DNA of 64,000 nt from Streptomyces sp. NBC_00287 (GTDB taxonomy: Bacteria > Actinomycetota > Actinomycetes > Streptomycetales > Streptomycetaceae). The translations under genes and the position numbers were made by a program. Positions 32,101-45,300 of the stretch are shown in pieces (positions within the stretch are counted from its first letter, which is position 1; each line of letters opens with the position of its first letter). The stretch lies in NCBI RefSeq assembly GCF_036173105.1, contig NZ_CP108053.1:1302001-1366000 (forward strand), read 5' to 3'. The notes below the pieces were generated by a model, which was not told where the DNA came from, made no database searches, and saw nothing but the letters and a program-made list of their open reading frames with translations.

Positions 32101-35100
32101 ACGCTGCCGGCGGAGTCGGTGCCGCCGAGCACGGCCCGGCGCAACGCGGCGACAGCGCGCGCCGGGTCCAGCGGCACGAGACCGGCCCGCCGGACCCCGG
32201 TCTCCACGACCTGCTCGCCCGCCATGCCCGCTCCGGCCCAAGGGCCCCAGGCTACGGAGGTGGCGGGAAGACCGGCGGCGCGCCGTCGCGCGGCCAGCGC
32301 GTCGAGGGAGGCGTTGGCGGCGGCGTAGGCGGCCTGGCCGAGGGTGCCGACGGTGCCGGAGACGGAGGAGAACAGGACGAAGGCGGCGAGGTTATGGCGG
32401 GCTGTCAGTTCGTGGAGATGGTGGGCGGCGGCCGTCTTCGGGCGCAGCACCCGGCGCAGCGTCTCCTCGGTGAGGGATACGGCGATGCCGTCCTCGACGA
32501 TTCCGGCGGCGTGGACCACGGCGGTGAGCGGCAGTTCCTCCGGTACGCCGGCCAGCACCTCGGCGAGCCCGTCCCGGTCGGCGGCGTCGCACGCCGTGAC
32601 CGTGACCCGGCTGCCCGCCGCGCGCAGTTCGGCGGCGAGGGCGTCGGCGCCCGGCGCCTCGGGACCCCGGCGGCTGAGCAGCAGCAGATGGTCGGCGCCC
32701 GCGTCGGCGAGGGAGCGGGCGACATGAGCGCCGAGCGCCCCGGTGCCACCCGTGATCAGGACGGTGCCGCGCGGCGGCCACTCGCCCTCCTCGCGGGAAC
32801 CGACGGCGGCCCGGACGAACCGACGGGCCAGCAACCCGGCCGGGCGGATGGCGAGTTGGTCCTCGCCGTCGGCGCCGCGCAGGGCGGCGGCGAGCAGTCG
32901 TCCGGTGCGCTCGTCCAGAGTCTCGGGGAGGTCTACGACACCTCCCCACAGGTCGGGCAGTTCCAGCCCTACGACCCGGCCGAGGCCCCAGAGCGCGGCG
33001 CCGCCCGCGTCGGGCGCGGCGTCGGAGGGCGCCGCGGTGACGGCGCCGCGGGTGGCGCACCACAGGGGCGCATCGGTCCCGGCGGCGGTGAGGGCGTGCA
33101 GCAGGGCGAGCGTGGCGGTGACAGCGGGTGCGAGCCCGTCGGCGTCGGGGGTGATGACGGCAGGGTCGCAGGCGAGGAGGGAGAGTACGCCGGTGTACTG
33201 CGCGGAGTGCTCGGCCAGACGCTCCACGAGACCGGCGCCGGGAGTGCCGGTGAGCGGGACGGGCAGGGTGACCGGCTCGATCCCGGCCGCGGTGAGGGCG
33301 GCCAGGGCGGCGGACAGGAAGGCCGGTTCGCCGGGATCCTCGGGCACGGCGACGAGCCAACGGCCGTTCGTCGTCGCCTCCGTGGCGGTCAGGGGCTTCC
33401 AGGTGACCGTGTAACGCAGGCTGTCGACGGTGCTCTGTTCACGGCGACGCCGACGCCAGGCGGCCAGCGCGGGCAGCGCCTCGCGCAGAGCGTCGTCGTG
33501 CCCGGCGTCCAGCGCGTGAGCGAGCGCGGCGGCATCCTCCCGCTCCACGGCCTCCCAGAACCGGGCCTCCTCGGCGTCCACGGGAGCCGCCTCAAGGGTG
33601 CGGTCCAGCCAGTAGCGCTCGCGTTGGAAGGCGTACGTGGGCAGGTCGACGCGGCGTGGATTGCGGCCGGTGAAGAGGGCGGGCCAGTCGACATCGACGC
33701 CGCTCGCCCACAGACGAGAGACGGCGGTGGTGAACGTCTCCACCTCGTCGTGGCCACGACGCGTCGCCGGGACGAACAGACCCTCCGCGCACTCGGCGCC
33801 CATCGCGGTCAACGTCGCGTCCGGACCCAGCTCCAGGAACCGGGTCACCCCCGCGTCGGCAAGCGAGGCCAGGCCGTCCGCGAAACGCACCGCCTCCCGC
33901 ACATGGCGCACCCAGTAGTCGGCGGTACGTATCTCCTCACCCGCCACACGGCCGGACACATTCGACACGACAGGGATCCGCGGCTCGCCATACGAGATCT
34001 CAGCGGCGACCCGCGCGAAGTCCGCCAGCATCGGCTCCATCAACGAGGAATGGAACGCGTGCGAGACCGTCAGCCGACGGCACTTGACCCCCGCAGCCGT
34101 CAAACGCTCCCGCACCGCCTCCACTTCCGCCTGGGGACCCGAAACCACCACGGACGTCGGCCCGTTCACCGCCGCAACATCAACCGAGGCGACAACCTCC
34201 TCGACCTCGGCCAAACCAGCCTGCACCGCGAGCATGGCCCCGCCCTCGGGCAACGCCTGCATCAACCCACCACGGGCCGCCACCAAACGACAGGCGTCCT
34301 CCAGCGAGAAAACCCCCGCCACATACGCGGCAACCAATTCACCCACCGAATGACCCATCACAAAGTCCGGGCGAACACCCCACGACTCCGCCAACCGGTA
34401 AAGAGCCACCTCCACCGCGAACAACCCGGCCTGCGTGAACACCGTCCGATCCAGCTCCTCGGACGACAGCGCCTCCGCCAACGACCCGGGCAGCAGCCCT
34501 TCAAAGGCCGTACAGACTTCGTCCAAAGCACGTGCAAACACCGGGAATTCAGCAGCAAGCCCCGCACCCATCCGCGCCCGCTGCGATCCCTGCCCCGTGA
34601 ACAACACGGCCAGTCGGCCATCGGCCACCGCACCGGAGGACCCGACGGAGGCCAGCCGCGCCCGCAGCTCGTCAGCGTCCCTCCCCCAGACGACCGCGCG
34701 ATGCCCCAACCCGGCCCGACCAGTCGCCAACGACCAGCCCACATCCACCGGTTCGAAAGAACCAGCGACCTCCGACAACCGCCCCGCCTGCGCCACCAAC
34801 GCCTCAGCAGAACCGGCGGACAACACCCACGGCACCAGACCACCCACCGGAACCGAAGGCCCAACCGCCTCCGCCTCCGGCGCTTCCTCCAAGATCACAT
34901 GCGCGTTGGTTCCGCTGATCCCGAACCCCGAGACCGCCCCCCGCCGGGGCCGCTCGCCCCGTTCCCACCGGACGGACTCCGTGAGCACCTCGACCGCGCC
35001 GGAGGCCCAGTCGACATGTGGCGTCGGCTCGTCGACGTGCAGGGTGCGCGGCAGCACACCGGCCCGCATCGCCATCACCAGCTTGATGACACCCGCCACA

Positions 35101-36278
35101 CCGGCCGCGTACTGCGTGTGGCCGATGTTCGACTTCACGGAGCCCAGCCACAACGGCCGATCCGCCGCACGCCCTTGGCCGTACGTCTCCAGCAGCGCGT
35201 GCGCCTCGATCGGGTCGCCGAGGGCGGTGCCGGTGCCGTGTGCCTCGACGGTGTCGACATCGGTGGCGGTCAGTCCGGCGTTGGCGAGGGCGGCACGGAT
35301 GACGCGTTGCTGGGCCGGACCGTTCGGCGCCGTGAGGCCGTTCGACGCGCCGTCCTGGTTGACGGCGGAGCCGCGTACGACCGCCAGCACCTGGTGGCCG
35401 TTGCGGCGCGCGTCCGACAGGCGCTCCAGCAGCAGGACGCCGACGCCCTCGCCCCAGCCGGTGCCGTCCGCCGCCGCCGCGAACGCCTTGCAGCGGCCGT
35501 CGGCGGCGAGTCCGCGCTGGCGGCTGAACTCGACGAAGGCGAACGGGGTGGACATGACGGCGGAGCCGCCCGCGAGCGCCATCTCGCACTCGCCGTTGCG
35601 CAGCGCCTGTGCGGCCATGTGCAGCGTGACCAGGGAGGAGGAGCAGGCCGTGTCGACGGTGACCGCGGGGCCCTCGAAGCCGAAGGTGTAGGCGACCCGA
35701 CCGGACATGACGCTGGAGGTGCTGCCGGTCAGGACGTACCCCTCGGCGCCCTCGGGCAGCCGCGCGCCGCCGGTGCCGTAGCCGGAGTGCCCGCTGCCGA
35801 CGAAGGTGCCGACCGGCCTGCCGCGCAGGTGTGCCGGGTCGATTCCGGCGCGCTCGAGCAGCTCCCACGACGTCTCCAGCAGCAACCGCTGCTGGGGGTC
35901 CATGGCCAGCGCCTCGCGCGGGGAGATCCCGAAGAGGTCGGCGTCGAACTCGGCGGCGTCGTACAGGAATCCGCCTTCGCGGACGTACGAGGTGCCCGCG
36001 CGGTCCGGGTCTGGGTCGTAGAGCGCGTCCAGGTCCCAGCCGCGATCGGCTGGGAAGGCGGACATGGCGTCCGTGCCCGTCTCCACCAGCCGCCACAGGT
36101 CCTCGGGCGAGCGGACGCCGCCGGGGTAGCGGCAGGCCATGGCGACGATCGCGATGGGTTCCCGGGCGGCGTCGAGGAGCTGCCGGTTCTGCTTGCGCAG
36201 CCGTTCCGCCTCGGTCAGCGAGGCCCGCAGGGCGGCAACGACCTTGTCGTTCTTGTCATTTCCGGTCGGATTGGTCAT
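26142..36278 (-). CDS. PKS-D: modular type I PKS, modules W6 (KS-AT-KR-ACP) and W7 (KS-AT-DH-inactive KR-ACP), 3378 aa
   Basis: Bimodular elongation protein. The start is the ATG at 36278 ([20 protein letters not shown]) with GAGGAGG 4 nt upstream. W6: KS C212; AT S644 in GHSVGE with HAFH (malonyl-CoA); a post-AT dimerisation helix ([18 protein letters not shown]); KR with TGGTGALG, Y1318 and VED after HAAGI (B-type-like); ACP S1491. W7: KS C1726; AT S2209 in GHSQGE with SYASH (methylmalonyl type, but divergent from the other ATs here); DH with H2517 ([11 protein letters not shown]) and D2683 (HPVLLDAA), apparently intact; a degenerate KR (about 2965-3115) without nucleotide loop or catalytic Ser/Tyr/Asn; ACP S3245 (GFDSMM). 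W6 should leave a hydroxyl, and W7 should leave a ketone because its KR cannot work, making its DH idle. The N-terminal helix belongs to a different docking class from its siblings and fits the tail of PKS-C. The C-terminus ([14 protein letters not shown]) fits PKS-E. Confidence 0.95.
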   Translation of the reverse strand: MTNPTGNDKNDKVVAALRASLTEAERLRKQNRQLLDAAREPIAIVAMACRYPGGVRSPEDLWRLVETGTDAMSAFPADRGWDLDALYDPDPDRAGTSYVREGGFLYDAAEFDADLFGISPREALAMDPQQRLLLETSWELLERAGIDPAHLRGRPVGTFVGSGHSGYGTGGARLPEGAEGYVLTGSTSSVMSGRVAYTFGFEGPAVTVDTACSSSLVTLHMAAQALRNGECEMALAGGSAVMSTPFAFVEFSRQRGLAADGRCKAFAAAADGTGWGEGVGVLLLERLSDARRNGHQVLAVVRGSAVNQDGASNGLTAPNGPAQQRVIRAALANAGLTATDVDTVEAHGTGTALGDPIEAHALLETYGQGRAADRPLWLGSVKSNIGHTQYAAGVAGVIKLVMAMRAGVLPRTLHVDEPTPHVDWASGAVEVLTESVRWERGERPRRGAVSGFGISGTNAHVILEEAPEAEAVGPSVPVGGLVPWVLSAGSAEALVAQAGRLSEVAGSFEPVDVGWSLATGRAGLGHRAVVWGRDADELRARLASVGSSGAVADGRLAVLFTGQGSQRARMGAGLAAEFPVFARALDEVCTAFEGLLPGSLAEALSSEELDRTVFTQAGLFAVEVALYRLAESWGVRPDFVMGHSVGELVAAYVAGVFSLEDACRLVAARGGLMQALPEGGAMLAVQAGLAEVEEVVASVDVAAVNGPTSVVVSGPQAEVEAVRERLTAAGVKCRRLTVSHAFHSSLMEPMLADFARVAAEISYGEPRIPVVSNVSGRVAGEEIRTADYWVRHVREAVRFADGLASLADAGVTRFLELGPDATLTAMGAECAEGLFVPATRRGHDEVETFTTAVSRLWASGVDVDWPALFTGRNPRRVDLPTYAFQRERYWLDRTLEAAPVDAEEARFWEAVEREDAAALAHALDAGHDDALREALPALAAWRRRRREQSTVDSLRYTVTWKPLTATEATTNGRWLVAVPEDPGEPAFLSAALAALTAAGIEPVTLPVPLTGTPGAGLVERLAEHSAQYTGVLSLLACDPAVITPDADGLAPAVTATLALLHALTAAGTDAPLWCATRGAVTAAPSDAAPDAGGAALWGLGRVVGLELPDLWGGVVDLPETLDERTGRLLAAALRGADGEDQLAIRPAGLLARRFVRAAVGSREEGEWPPRGTVLITGGTGALGAHVARSLADAGADHLLLLSRRGPEAPGADALAAELRAAGSRVTVTACDAADRDGLAEVLAGVPEELPLTAVVHAAGIVEDGIAVSLTEETLRRVLRPKTAAAHHLHELTARHNLAAFVLFSSVSGTVGTLGQAAYAAANASLDALAARRRAAGLPATSVAWGPWAGAGMAGEQVVETGVRRAGLVPLDPARAVAALRRAVLGGTDSAGSVAVLDVEWDRFAAAFTGNRPSPLLADLPDVRRALADRASGGDRTADAQDLAARLSALPARDRERAVVEVVRAQVAAALGHASPQRVDPERPFKELGFDSLTAVDLRNRLIAHTGLRLPTTLVFDYPTTTALGRHLLTRLLPEPEETAAAVPAAGPGGDTDDDPVVIIGMSCRLPGGVDSPEALWELLADGRDAITPCPDDRGWDIEDYYDPDPERPGSTYGRAGGFMTGADTFDAGFFGISPREALAMDPQQRLLLESSWETIERAGIDPHRLRGSRTGVFVGLVAFDYAGAYGPGQEDLEGFLGIGNSASVASGRVAYALGLEGQAITVDTACSSSLVTLHLAAQALRGGECSLALAGGVTVLPSPSIFLEFSRQRGLSADGRCRAFSSDANGFAPAEGVGMLLLERLSDARRNGHRVLAVVRGSAINQDGASNGLTAPNGPSQQRVIRAALAGAGLTTADVDAVEAHGTGTTLGDPIEAQALLATYGQGREADRPLWLGSVKSNLGHTQAAAGVTGIIKMVLAMREGVLPRTLHIDEPTPHVDWSSGDIALLTEATPWPETGRARRAGVSSFGISGTNAHIILEAPEPTSEATLTPVSGEPVWRGGPVPWVLSARDGEALRAQAGRLADHLESGASEDFGASGESGAVSVSVGSDAPDPADISFALVTQRAALEHRAVLLGPDRTALLGAARALAAGTDVPEASAGRIVTGRAKAAAGVTFVFPGQGSQWLGMGRELLASSPVFAARIAECETALTPYVDWRLTELLNGPEPGSRWAQWTEHVEIIQPVLWAVMISLAAVWESLGITPSAVVGHSQGELAAAVVAGALSLDDGARVITARAAIGATLTHRGGVVSVAEGAERIAERLAARHGTLTVGAVNSPSSTVVAGTHEALDALIAELEADGVWYHRVAHSYASHSPQMEEIKEKLLAAVGPVHPRPGRTAFLSTVTGGLYDTTALDAAYWYRNQREPVAFRAAVETALDLGHTTLVEVSAHPVLVAALEDTAAAAASGAVVTGTLRRNEGGPDRFATAAATLWAAGADVDWTTLHGGREPQRVDLPTYPFQRRRYWLTAPAGAAGDPAGLGLTDTGHPLLGAVVHPADDDGLLLTGRLTAHGHPWLGQHRLLGTSLLPGSALVELAVRAGDEAGCGRLRELVLGSPLILPERGGVRIQVTVGAPAADGERTVEVHSRPDHGDEPWTCHAEGALLPETGTEPETAGLTAWPPLGAEPVDVSGFYAGAEVAGYGYGPAFRGLRAAWCLGDEIYAEVALPETLRAEAQRYGLHPVLLDAALHAGGLSRAADTAALRQPFAWSDVRLYAAGATELRVRLTPAGPDGTRILLADPAGRPVGEVAALIQRTVDAGQLASTAAADALLHIEWTPLTGHQPAQDGDEFATWAVLGDDPLDLAATVQESGHAVTAHLDLDGLLAVLDAGVPAPEWVLLPCGTRNPDQVAQPTAADTVETAAFLDRWLTDERLSGVRLAVVTRGGVATDDESGPADLLGTAVHHLVRLTQVEHPGRVVHLDLDTAPDPDVPAALHTAHTTGESTLALRDGTLLVPRARRLPEPEAYAPLDGTVLLTAAGDGAPAAALVHHLVADRAVRSLLVVAPATDPLTELTTALDGDLGELLRTNGATLDRATADPADRSRLAELLTGRPLTAVIDTAADPTTTAHLHELTEDSALSAFAVLAPLPDARLTALAHHRRAAGLPVTLVTGAPWDQGSKAPGEPAAAPSAARALATALDLSLPPLVATRLDPADLRRRAAADTLPPELRHLVPGGPARRRSATGAAQGTDPAVGDALARRLADLTPDERLRHLADLVRRQAAAVLGHDSADAVDAERKFKDIGFDSMMSVQLRNRLSAETGLSFPATLVFTYPAPTALAAHLDKRLRLADGAPGTADDTDRVLAEIERLDTALAAVEPGLGDHAARARVVKRLESVLWRWTSTTTPTADGSGEGVLDGGALDSVTDDEMFDLIDRELGA
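26935..27385 (-). other. Degenerate ketoreductase domain of module W7
   Basis: Active KRs in this window read [12 protein letters not shown] at the nucleotide loop; here the same place reads [20 protein letters not shown]. The segment that should carry the catalytic Ser, Tyr and Asn is missing: sequence passes from FAVLAPLPD directly to [16 protein letters not shown], a loss of about 20 residues against the KR of W6. The reading frame is intact and the flanking fold elements remain, so this is a structural remnant, not a sequencing frameshift. NADPH binding and catalysis both appear impossible. Confidence 0.9.
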
Positions 36279-36306
36279 GACGCCTCCTCGTCTCGGGTCT
36301 GTCGTC
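36279..36306 (-). promoter_or_regulatory. PKS-C/PKS-D junction with strong ribosome-binding site
   Basis: The 28-bp gap contains GAGGAGG (36283-36289 on the complementary strand), the best Shine-Dalgarno match of the PKS junctions. It fixes the PKS-D start at 36278. No hairpin or promoter is visible, so read-through transcription is expected. Confidence 0.7.
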
Positions 36307-39300
36307 TCAGGAGTCGGAGCCGGCATCCCCGAGGGCCATCCGGACGAGGTCGTCGACCTCCATGTCCGCGATGGCTTCGGTGGTTCCGTCGTCGTCGCCG
36401 GGGGTGTTGGGTTCCGCTTCGGCCCGGGCGAGCCGCAGCAGGGTGTCGGCCAGGCCCGCCTCGCGGAGGCGGTGGAGCGGGATGGCGGCCAGCGCGCGGC
36501 CGAGTTCGGCGTCCCCGGCCTCCGTGGGCGCCGGATCGCTGTCCGGCGCGATCTTGGCGAGGAGGTGTCTGCTGAGGGCGAGTGGGGTGGGCTGGTCGAA
36601 GACCACGGTGGTGGCGAGTCGGACGCCGGTGGCGGCGCCGAGCCGGTTGCGCAGTTCGACAGCGGTCAGTGAGTCGAAGCCGAGGTCCTTGAAGGGCCGT
36701 TGGGCCTCGACGGCCTGGGTACCGGTGTGGCCGAGGACCGCGCTCGCGTGGGTACGGACGAGGTCCAGCAGTCGGTGTTCGCGCTCGGGGGCGCTGAGTC
36801 CCGCGAGGGCGGCGGTGAGGGAGGCACCGTCCGCACCCGGCCGGGCGTCGGCGGCCCGGCCCCGCCCGGTGACCTTGACCAGTGCGCGGAAGAGCGGCCG
36901 GACGTCGGCGGTGGTGCGGGCGCGGGCGCGCATCAGGGGGAGGTCGAGCCGGATCAGTACGGCCGGCGTCTCGTCCAGGCGCCGGGCCGCGTCGAAGAGG
37001 GCGAGGCCGGTGTCGCTGTCCATCGGCCTGACCAGACCGCCCTGGCGGGCCCGCTCGGCGGCGGCCCGGTCGAGGTGGCCGGTCATGGCGCTGGCCTGCT
37101 CCCACAGGCCCCAGACGAGGGAGAGGGCGGGCAGTCCCTGGGCGCGCCGCTGGTGGGCGAGGGCGTCCAGGAAGGTGTTGGCGGCGGCGTAGTTGGCCTG
37201 TCCGGCGCCCCCGCCGACTCCGGCGGCGGAGGAGTAGAGGGCGAAGAGGGCAAGGTCGTGGTCGCGGGTCAGCTCATGCAGATGCATCACCGCCTCGGCC
37301 TTGGGACGCCACACCCGGGCCAGCGTCTGCGGCCCGTGCGCGGCGAGCACTCCGTCGGCCAGGGCACCCGCGGCGTGGACGACGCCGGTGAGCGGATGCG
37401 CGGCGGGAACGGCGGCGAGGGTACGGGCCAGTTGCTCGCGGTCGGCCACGTCGCAGGCGACGATCTCGGTGGCGGCGCCCAACTCGGTCAGTTCGGCGAG
37501 GAGGTCGTCGGCGCCGGGGGCGTCCGGTCCCTGTCGGCCGGCGAGCAGCAGGTGCCGTACACCATGGCGGGTGACCAGGTGGCGGGCGAGGAGGGCGCCG
37601 AGGGTGCCCGTGCCGCCGGTGATCAGGACGGTGCCCTCGGGGTCGAGGACGGGCGGCATGGTGAGCACGATCTTGCCGACATGCCTCGCCCGGCTCATGA
37701 AGCGGAACGCCTCCGGGGCCCGGCGCACGTCCCAGGCGGTCACGGGCAGCGGCCGGAGCGCGCCGGTGGCGAAGAGCCGCAGGATCTCGGTGAGCATCTC
37801 GCCGATGCGGTCGGCTCCGGCGTCGGCGAGGTCGTATGCCGTGTAGGAGACACCGGGGTGGTCCTCGGCGACTTGGGCGGGGTCGCGCCGGTCGGTCTTG
37901 CCGAGTTCCAGGAAGCGTCCGCCGCGTGGCAGCAGGTCGAGGGAGGCGTCGATGTACTCGCGGGCGAGGGAGTTGAGGACGATGTCGGCGCCGGAGCCGT
38001 CGGTGGCCGCCTTGAAGGTGCCGGCGAAGTCGAGGTCGCGGGAGGAGGCGAGGTGCTCCTCGTCGACGCCCAGGTCCCGCAGGGTGTCCCACTTGCCGGG
38101 GCTCGCGGTGGCCAGCACGGTGGCGCCGAAGTGCCGGGCGAGCTGGATCGCCGCCATGCCGACGCCGCCCGCGCCCGCGTGCACGAGGACTGTCTCGCCC
38201 GGCTGAACGCGGGCAAGGTCGACCAGTCCGTAGTACGCGGTCAGGAAGGCCACGGGGACGGACGCCGCCTGCTCGAAGCTCCAGCCCTCGGGCACGGGGG
38301 CGAGAACCCGCTCGTCGGTGACGGCGAGGGGGCCGAGGGCGCCGCCCATGAGGCCGAGGACACGGTCGCCGGGGGCGAACCGGGTGACTCCGGGGCCGAC
38401 TTCGGTGACCACTCCGGCGCCCTCGCTACCCATGACGGTCTGGCCGGGGACCATGCCGAGCCCGATGAGAACGTCACGGAAGTTGACACCCGCGGCACGG
38501 ACGGAGACCCGGACCTGTCCGGCGGTGAGCGGCTCGGTGGCCTCAGGGAACGGCAGCAGGGCGAGCCCCTCCAGAGTGCCGGAGTCGGCCGTGTCCAGCC
38601 GCCAGGCGGCGCCCGCGGGCGGGACCAGCGCTCCCCCGCCGCCGGGGCGCACCAGACGGGGTGCCAGCGGGGTGCCTGCGCGTACGGCGATCTGGGTTTC
38701 GCCGGATTCCAGAGCGGCGGCGAGTGCCGCGGCGGCGGCCGGCTCGTCGTCCGGGGTCAGGTCGAGCAGGAGGAAGCGGTCCGGGTGCTCCGACTGTGCG
38801 GAGCGGATCAGGCCCCAGGCGGGCGCGGTGGCCAGGTCGGTGAGGTCGGTGTCCCGGCCGGTGGAGACGGCACCGCGGGTCACGATCACCAGCCGGGAGT
38901 CCGCCAGCCGCTCGTCGGCGAGCCACTCCTGGGCGAAGGCGAGGACGTCCTCGGTGACCCGCCGCGCCGTGTCGGCAGGGGAGCCGGTACCGGCGGCGGG
39001 CGGGGCCCACAGGACCACCTCGGGCACGGGGTCCACCGCCGCAATCAACGCCTCGAGGTCCGAGTGGGAGGCCGCACCGGCGGGCACGGGGACCGAATCA
39101 CCGAGCACCGCCCAGCGCTCCGCCCGCACGACGGCCGGGACGGGCACCGGAATCCAGTCGAGGACGAACAGGGAGTCGGCCTCCGGCGCGTCGGCGGCGG
39201 CGAGTTGATCGGCGGAGACGGTCCGCAGGACGAGCGAGTCCACGGCGGCGACAGGGGCGCCGGTCGCATCGGCGACCTGAACGGTCAGCGCGTCGTCCCC

Positions 39301-42300
39301 GGCGGCGGCGATCCTGACCCGGAGCCGCTCGGCACCGCCCGCGAACAACGACACACCGGTCCAGGCGAACGGCAGCCGCAGAGCGGCCGGATCGCCGCCG
39401 AACGAACCGAAGCCGATGGAGTGCAGAGCGGCATCGAGTAGCGCCGGATGGACACCGAAGCGGGCAGCCGCCGCATGCTCAGCCTCCGGCAGGGCGACCT
39501 CGGCGAAGACTTCCTCTCCACGCCGCCATACGGCACGCAGGCCATGGAAGACGGGCCCATAGCCGTATCCAGCGGCTGCGGCCGTCGGGTAGAACGCGGA
39601 CGCGTCCACCTGCTCGGCACCGGGCGGCGGCCAGACGGTGAGGTCCGACGACTGTCCGACGGACTCCGCGCTCAACAGGCCCTCGGCGTGCCGCAGCCAC
39701 GGCTGATCGTGCTCGGAGCCTTCGAGTCGGGAGTAGACGGCCAGTTCGCACAGACCGCGCTCGTCCGGAGGACCGACGACGACCTGCACCTGTACGGCGC
39801 CCTGCTCGGGTAGGACGAGGGGTGCCTGGAGGGTGAGTTCGGCGAGGTGTCCGCAACCGACCTCGTCCCCGGCCCGGATGGCCAGCTCGACAAAGCCGGT
39901 GCCCGGGAAGAGGACGGTTCCGGCGACGGTGTGATCGGCGAGCCAGGGATGCGTCCGCAGCGAGAGCCGCCCGGTGAGCATGACCCCGCCGTCGGCAGCA
40001 AGGCTGACGGCAGCGCCGAGCAGCGGGTGGTCGGCGGAGGCGAGCCCGGCGCCGCCGACGTCGTGGGCTCCGGCGGGCTCCTCCAGCCAGTAACGCCGGT
40101 GCTGGAAGGGATACGTGGGCAGGTCGACGCGGCTGATGGGGCGGCCGGAGTAGACGGCGGACCAGTCGATGTCGGTGCCGTGGACCCAGAGTTCGGCTGC
40201 GCTCGCTATGAAGCGGGCGTTCTCGTCCTCGTCGCGGCGGAGGGTGCCGACGACTGTCACCGGCTGCTCGGCGGCTTCCGCGATGGACTGCACGCCCATG
40301 GTGAGCACCGGGTGCGCGCTGACCTCGACGACACGGGTGTGGCCTTGGGCCAGCGTTGCTTGGATCGCCTCGGTGAAGCGGACGGGTCGGCGCAGGCCTT
40401 CGTACCAGTAGGAGGCGTCCATGGTCGCCGTGTCCAACAGCCCGCCCGTCACTGTGGAGATGATCGGGATACGGGATGGGCGCGGCTTCACGGAAGCCAG
40501 CACGTCCAACAACCGCTCGCGGATGTCCTCGACCTGGGTGGAGTGCGAGGCGTAATCCACCGGGACCCTCCGCGCACGGACGTCGGCTGCCTCCGCCAAC
40601 CCGGCGATCTCGTCCAGAGCCTGCGGATCACCTGCGACAACCGTGGCATCGGGCCCGTTGTAAACGGCGACGGACACCCGATCGCCATACGGCTCCACCC
40701 AGGCCGATGCTCGCTCGGCACCGGTCGCCAATGACAACATCCCACCACGACCGGCGAGTTCATCCCGTATCGCGGCAGACCGCAGCGCCACCACCCGAGC
40801 CGCGTCCTCCAGGCTCAGGGCACCGGCGACCGCCGCAGCCGCGATCTCACCCTGCGAGTGACCGATCACCGCAACCGGTGTGACCCCGAAGGACTCCCAG
40901 ACGGCCGCCAGCGACACCATCACCGCCCACAGCACCGGCTGGACCACATCCACCCGCTGCATCCAGGCATCGTCCTCGCCGCGCAGCACCTCGGTCAGTG
41001 ACCAGTCGGTGAAGGAGCCCAGCGCCGCCTCGCACTCAGCGATCCGGGCGGCAAACACCGGTGAGGATTTGAGCAGCCCCCGCCCCATCCCCAGCCACTG
41101 CGACCCCTGCCCCGGAAACACAAACACCGGCGCACCAGAACCCGAAGCAATCCCCGAAACCACATGCGCCGCTACGCCACCGGACGCCAAGGCCTCCAGC
41201 CCCGCCGTCAGCTCAGCCGTCTCCCGCCCCCAGACCACAGCCCGTTGCTCCCACGGCGAGCGGACCGAAGCGAGCGCCCACCCGGCGGATACGGGATCGG
41301 CGTCCATGAGGGTTCCGGCGAGGGACGCGGCGCGGCCCGCGAGTCCGGCGGTGCCGCGGGCGGAGAGCGGCCAGGGCAGGACGGGCGACCCCGACAGCCC
41401 CTCAGGGCCGGAGACCACGACCGGCCCCGGCTCCGCCTCAACAGGCGCCTCCTCCAAAACGACATGCGCGTTCGTGCCGGAGATTCCGAAGGAGGACACA
41501 CCGGCGCGGCGCGGATGGCCGTTCGCCTGCCATTCCCGCTCCTCGGCAAGGAGTTTGACCTGGCCCGTCCAGTCCACGTGCGGGGTGGGCTCATCCACAT
41601 GCAGGGTGCGGGGCAGCACGCCCTCCCGCATCGCCATGACCATCTTGATGACACCCGCGACACCGGCCGCGGCCTGGGTATGACCGATGTTGGACTTGAT
41701 CGACCCCAGCCAGAGGGGCTGATCCGCCTCGCGCCCCTGCCCATAGGTGGCCAGCAGAGCGTCCGCCTCGATCGGATCACCCAAGGTCGTCCCCGTGCCA
41801 TGCGCCTCCACCGCATCCACCTCAGCGGCCGACACACCGGCATTGGCGAGCGCCTGCCGGATGACGCGCTGCTGGGACGGGCCGTTCGGGGCGGTCAGCC
41901 CGTTGGACGCACCGTCCTGGTTGACGGCGGAGCCCCGGACGACGGCGAGGACGCGATGGCCCTTGGCGCGGGCGTCCGACAGTCGCTCGACCAGCAGCAT
42001 GCCGACGCCCTCCGCCGGGCCGAAGCCGTCGGCGTCGGTGGAGAAGGCGCGGCAGCGGCCGTCCGGGGAGAGGCCGCGCTGACGGCTCATCTCCACGAAC
42101 CCGGCCGGGGTGCAGACGACGGTCACGCCGCCGGCGAGGGCGAGGTCGCACTCGCCGCTGCGCAGCGACTGGACGGCCATGTGCAGGGCGACGAGTGACG
42201 AGGAGCAGGCCGTGTCGACGGTGATCGCGGGTCCCTCCAGACCGAGTTGGTAGGCGATGCGGCCGGAGGTGACGCTGAGCATGTTGCCGGTGCCGAGGAA

Positions 42301-45300
42301 GCCCTCGACGTCGTCGGGGACCGCGGTGAGCCGGGAGAGGTACTCCGAGTTGAGCGCCCCGACGAAGACACCGGTCTGGCTGCGGCGCAGGGAGGCCGGG
42401 TCGATGCGGGCCCGTTCGACGGCCTCCCAGGAGACCTCCAGGGCGAGCCGCTGCTGCGGGTCCATGGCGAGGGCCTCGCGCGGCGAGATTCCGAAGAAGT
42501 CGGCGTCGAATCCGGCGATGTCGGCCATCAGTCCGGCGCCGCGCAGATAGGTCTTGCCGCGGGCGTCGGGGTCGGCGTCGTAGAGGGACTCCATGTCCCA
42601 GCCCCGGTCCTCGGGGAAGGTGCCGACGGCGTCCTGGCCCTCGTCGACGAGCCGCCACAGTTCCTCGGGCGAGCCGACGCCGCCGGGGAAGCGGCAGGCC
42701 ATGCCGACGATCGCGATGGGCTCGTCGGCCGAGCCGCCGTGGGCGACGGCGGTGGCGGACTCGCCCCGTACGCCGGACAGTTCCCCGGCGACGAGCCGGG
42801 CCACGGCGGCCGGGGTGGGGTGGTCGAAGGTGAGGGCGGCGGGGAGGCGGAGGCCGGTCGCGGCGTTGACGCGGTTGCGGAGTTCGACGGCGGTGAGCGA
42901 GTCGAAACCGAGGTCCTTGAAGGGCCGTTCGGCGTCGACCGCGCCGGACTCCGCGTGGCCGAGGACGGCGGCGACATGGGAGCGGACCAGGTCGAGCAGG
43001 AAGCGCTCACGCTCGGCGGGCGGCAGTCCGGCGATCCGCCCGGCGAGGGTACCGGTGCGTTCGCCGGTCTCGACGGTGCGGCGGGCGCTGGCGCGCACGA
43101 TGCCGCGGAGCAGCGGCGGTACGGGCCGGCCCGCGACGGCGCCGCGCAGGGCGGCGGTGTCGAGTTCAGCGGCGACGAAGAGGGCGCCGTCGCGGGCGAT
43201 GGCGGCGTCGAAGAGGGCGATGCCGGTCTCGTCGGTGAGGGGCACGAAGCCGTTCCTCGCGACCCGGTCGATATCGCCCTCGGCGAGGTGTCCGGTCATG
43301 GCGCTGGCCTGTGCCCACAGGCCCCAGGCCAGGGAGGTGGCGGGCAGGCCCTGGGCGCGGCGGTGCTGGGCGAGGGCGTCCAAGTAGACGTTGGCGGCAG
43401 CGTAGTTGGCCTGGCCCGGGGCGCCGAAGACGCCGGAGGCGGAGGAGTAGAGGACGAACATGCCGAGGTCGGCGTCGCGGGTGAGCTCGTGCAGGTTGAC
43501 GGCCGCGTCGACCTTGGGCCGCCAGACGGCGCCGAGTTGGTCCGGGGTGAGGGAGGTCAGCACACTGTCTGCGAGGACGCCTGCCGCGTGGACGACACCC
43601 GTCAGGCGCCGCCCGTCCAGCAGAGCGGCGAGCTGCTCCCGGTCGGCGGCGTCACAGGCCACCACTTCGGCCTCTGCCCCCAACTCCGCGAGTGCAGTTA
43701 TGAGTTCGGCCGCTCCTGGTGCCTCCAGCCCCCTACGGCTGGTGAGGAGCAGGTTCCGGACGCCGTACCCGGTGACCAGGTGGCGGGCGAGGAGCGAGCC
43801 GAGGGTGCCGATGCCGCCGGTGATGAGGACCGTGCCGTCCGGATCGAGCGCGGGAGGCATGGTGAGGACGACCTTGCCGGTGTGCTTCGCCTGGCTCATG
43901 TGCCGGAACGCCTCGGGGCCGCGCCGGACGTCCCATGTCGTGATCGGCATGTGCCGCAGCGCGCCCCGCTCGAACAGGTCAAGCACCTCGGCCAGCAGTT
44001 CGCCGCAGCGCTCGGCTCCGGCTTCCTTCAGGTCGTACGCCTGGTAACCGACGCCCGCGTGGTCGCGCGCCACCTGTTCGGGGTCACGTTTGTCGGTCTT
44101 CCCCATTTCCAGGAACCGGCCGCCACGCGGCAGGAGTTCGAAGGACGCGTCGACGAACTCGCGGGCAAGCGAGTTCAGTACGACATCCACCCCCGCTCCG
44201 CCCGTAGTGGCGAGGAACTTCTCCCGAAAGTCGAGGTCGCGGGAGGAGGCGATCTGGTCGTCCGTCAGGCCAAGGCCCCGCAGCACATCCCACTTGCCGG
44301 GGCCGGCGGTGGCGAGGACAGTCGCGCCGAAGTGCCGCGCGAGCTGAATCGCGGCGATCCCCACACCACCCGCGCCCGCATGGACGAGAACGGTCTGCCC
44401 CGGCTCCAGGCCCCCGAGGTCCACCAGCCCGTAATACGCGGTCAGATAAGCCACCGGCACGGACGCGGCCTGCTCGTACGACCAGTCCTCGGGCACCGGA
44501 GCCACCATCCGCGCGTCGGCAACGGCCAGCGGGCCGAAGCAGCCGTCGACGATGCCGACGACGCGGTCACCAGGGGCGAAACGGGTGACCTCCGCGCCCA
44601 CCTCCAGCACAACGCCCGCGCACTCGCTGCCCATCACGGTCTGGCCGGGGACCATGCCCAGGCCGATCAGCACGTCCCGGAAGTTGACACCCGTGGCGCG
44701 GACCCCGATCCGGATCTCTCCGGGCGCGAGCTCGGCCACCGCCTGTGGGGCGGGCAGCAGCCGCAGGCCCTCCAGGGTTCCGGAGGCGGCCGTGTCCAGC
44801 CGCCAGGCCCACACCCCGGCCGGGGGCACCAGCGCACCGCCCGTGTCGGCCGGGGCCAGCCGGGGCGCCAGAACCTCCCCGGAGCGGACCGCGACCTGCG
44901 ACTCGTCCGCGGCGAGCGCGGCGGCGACGACGTCGGTGATCTCGTCGACGGCCCGCTCGGCGGGGTCGAGGTCGATCAGCAGGAACCGGCCGGGGGCCTC
45001 GGTCTGCGCGGTACGGACGAGACCCCAGAGAGCGGCCGACGCCAGATCCGTGATGTCCTCGTCCGCCCGGGTGGCCACAGCGCCTCGGGTGACCACGGCG
45101 AGCCGCGAGTCCGCCACCGCCTCGTCGGCCAGCCATTCCTGGAGAAGGGCGAGCAGCGCGGCCGTCACCGTCTCCGCGTCCCTGGCCTGGCCCGCGCCGG
45201 AGGGAGCGGGCGGCACCCACAGAACGGTGCCCGGCGCCGGGACCCCGGCGTCCAACACGGCCCGTAGCCCACAGAGGTCCGAGTACGAGTCGACGGCCAC

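Noticed and set aside
31290..36575. Plus-strand open frame of 1761 codons over PKS-D
   Set aside because: It is antisense to an intact PKS, rich in Arg, Gly and Ala without any domain, and the minus-strand frame explains the sequence fully. Long antisense frames are expected at this GC content.
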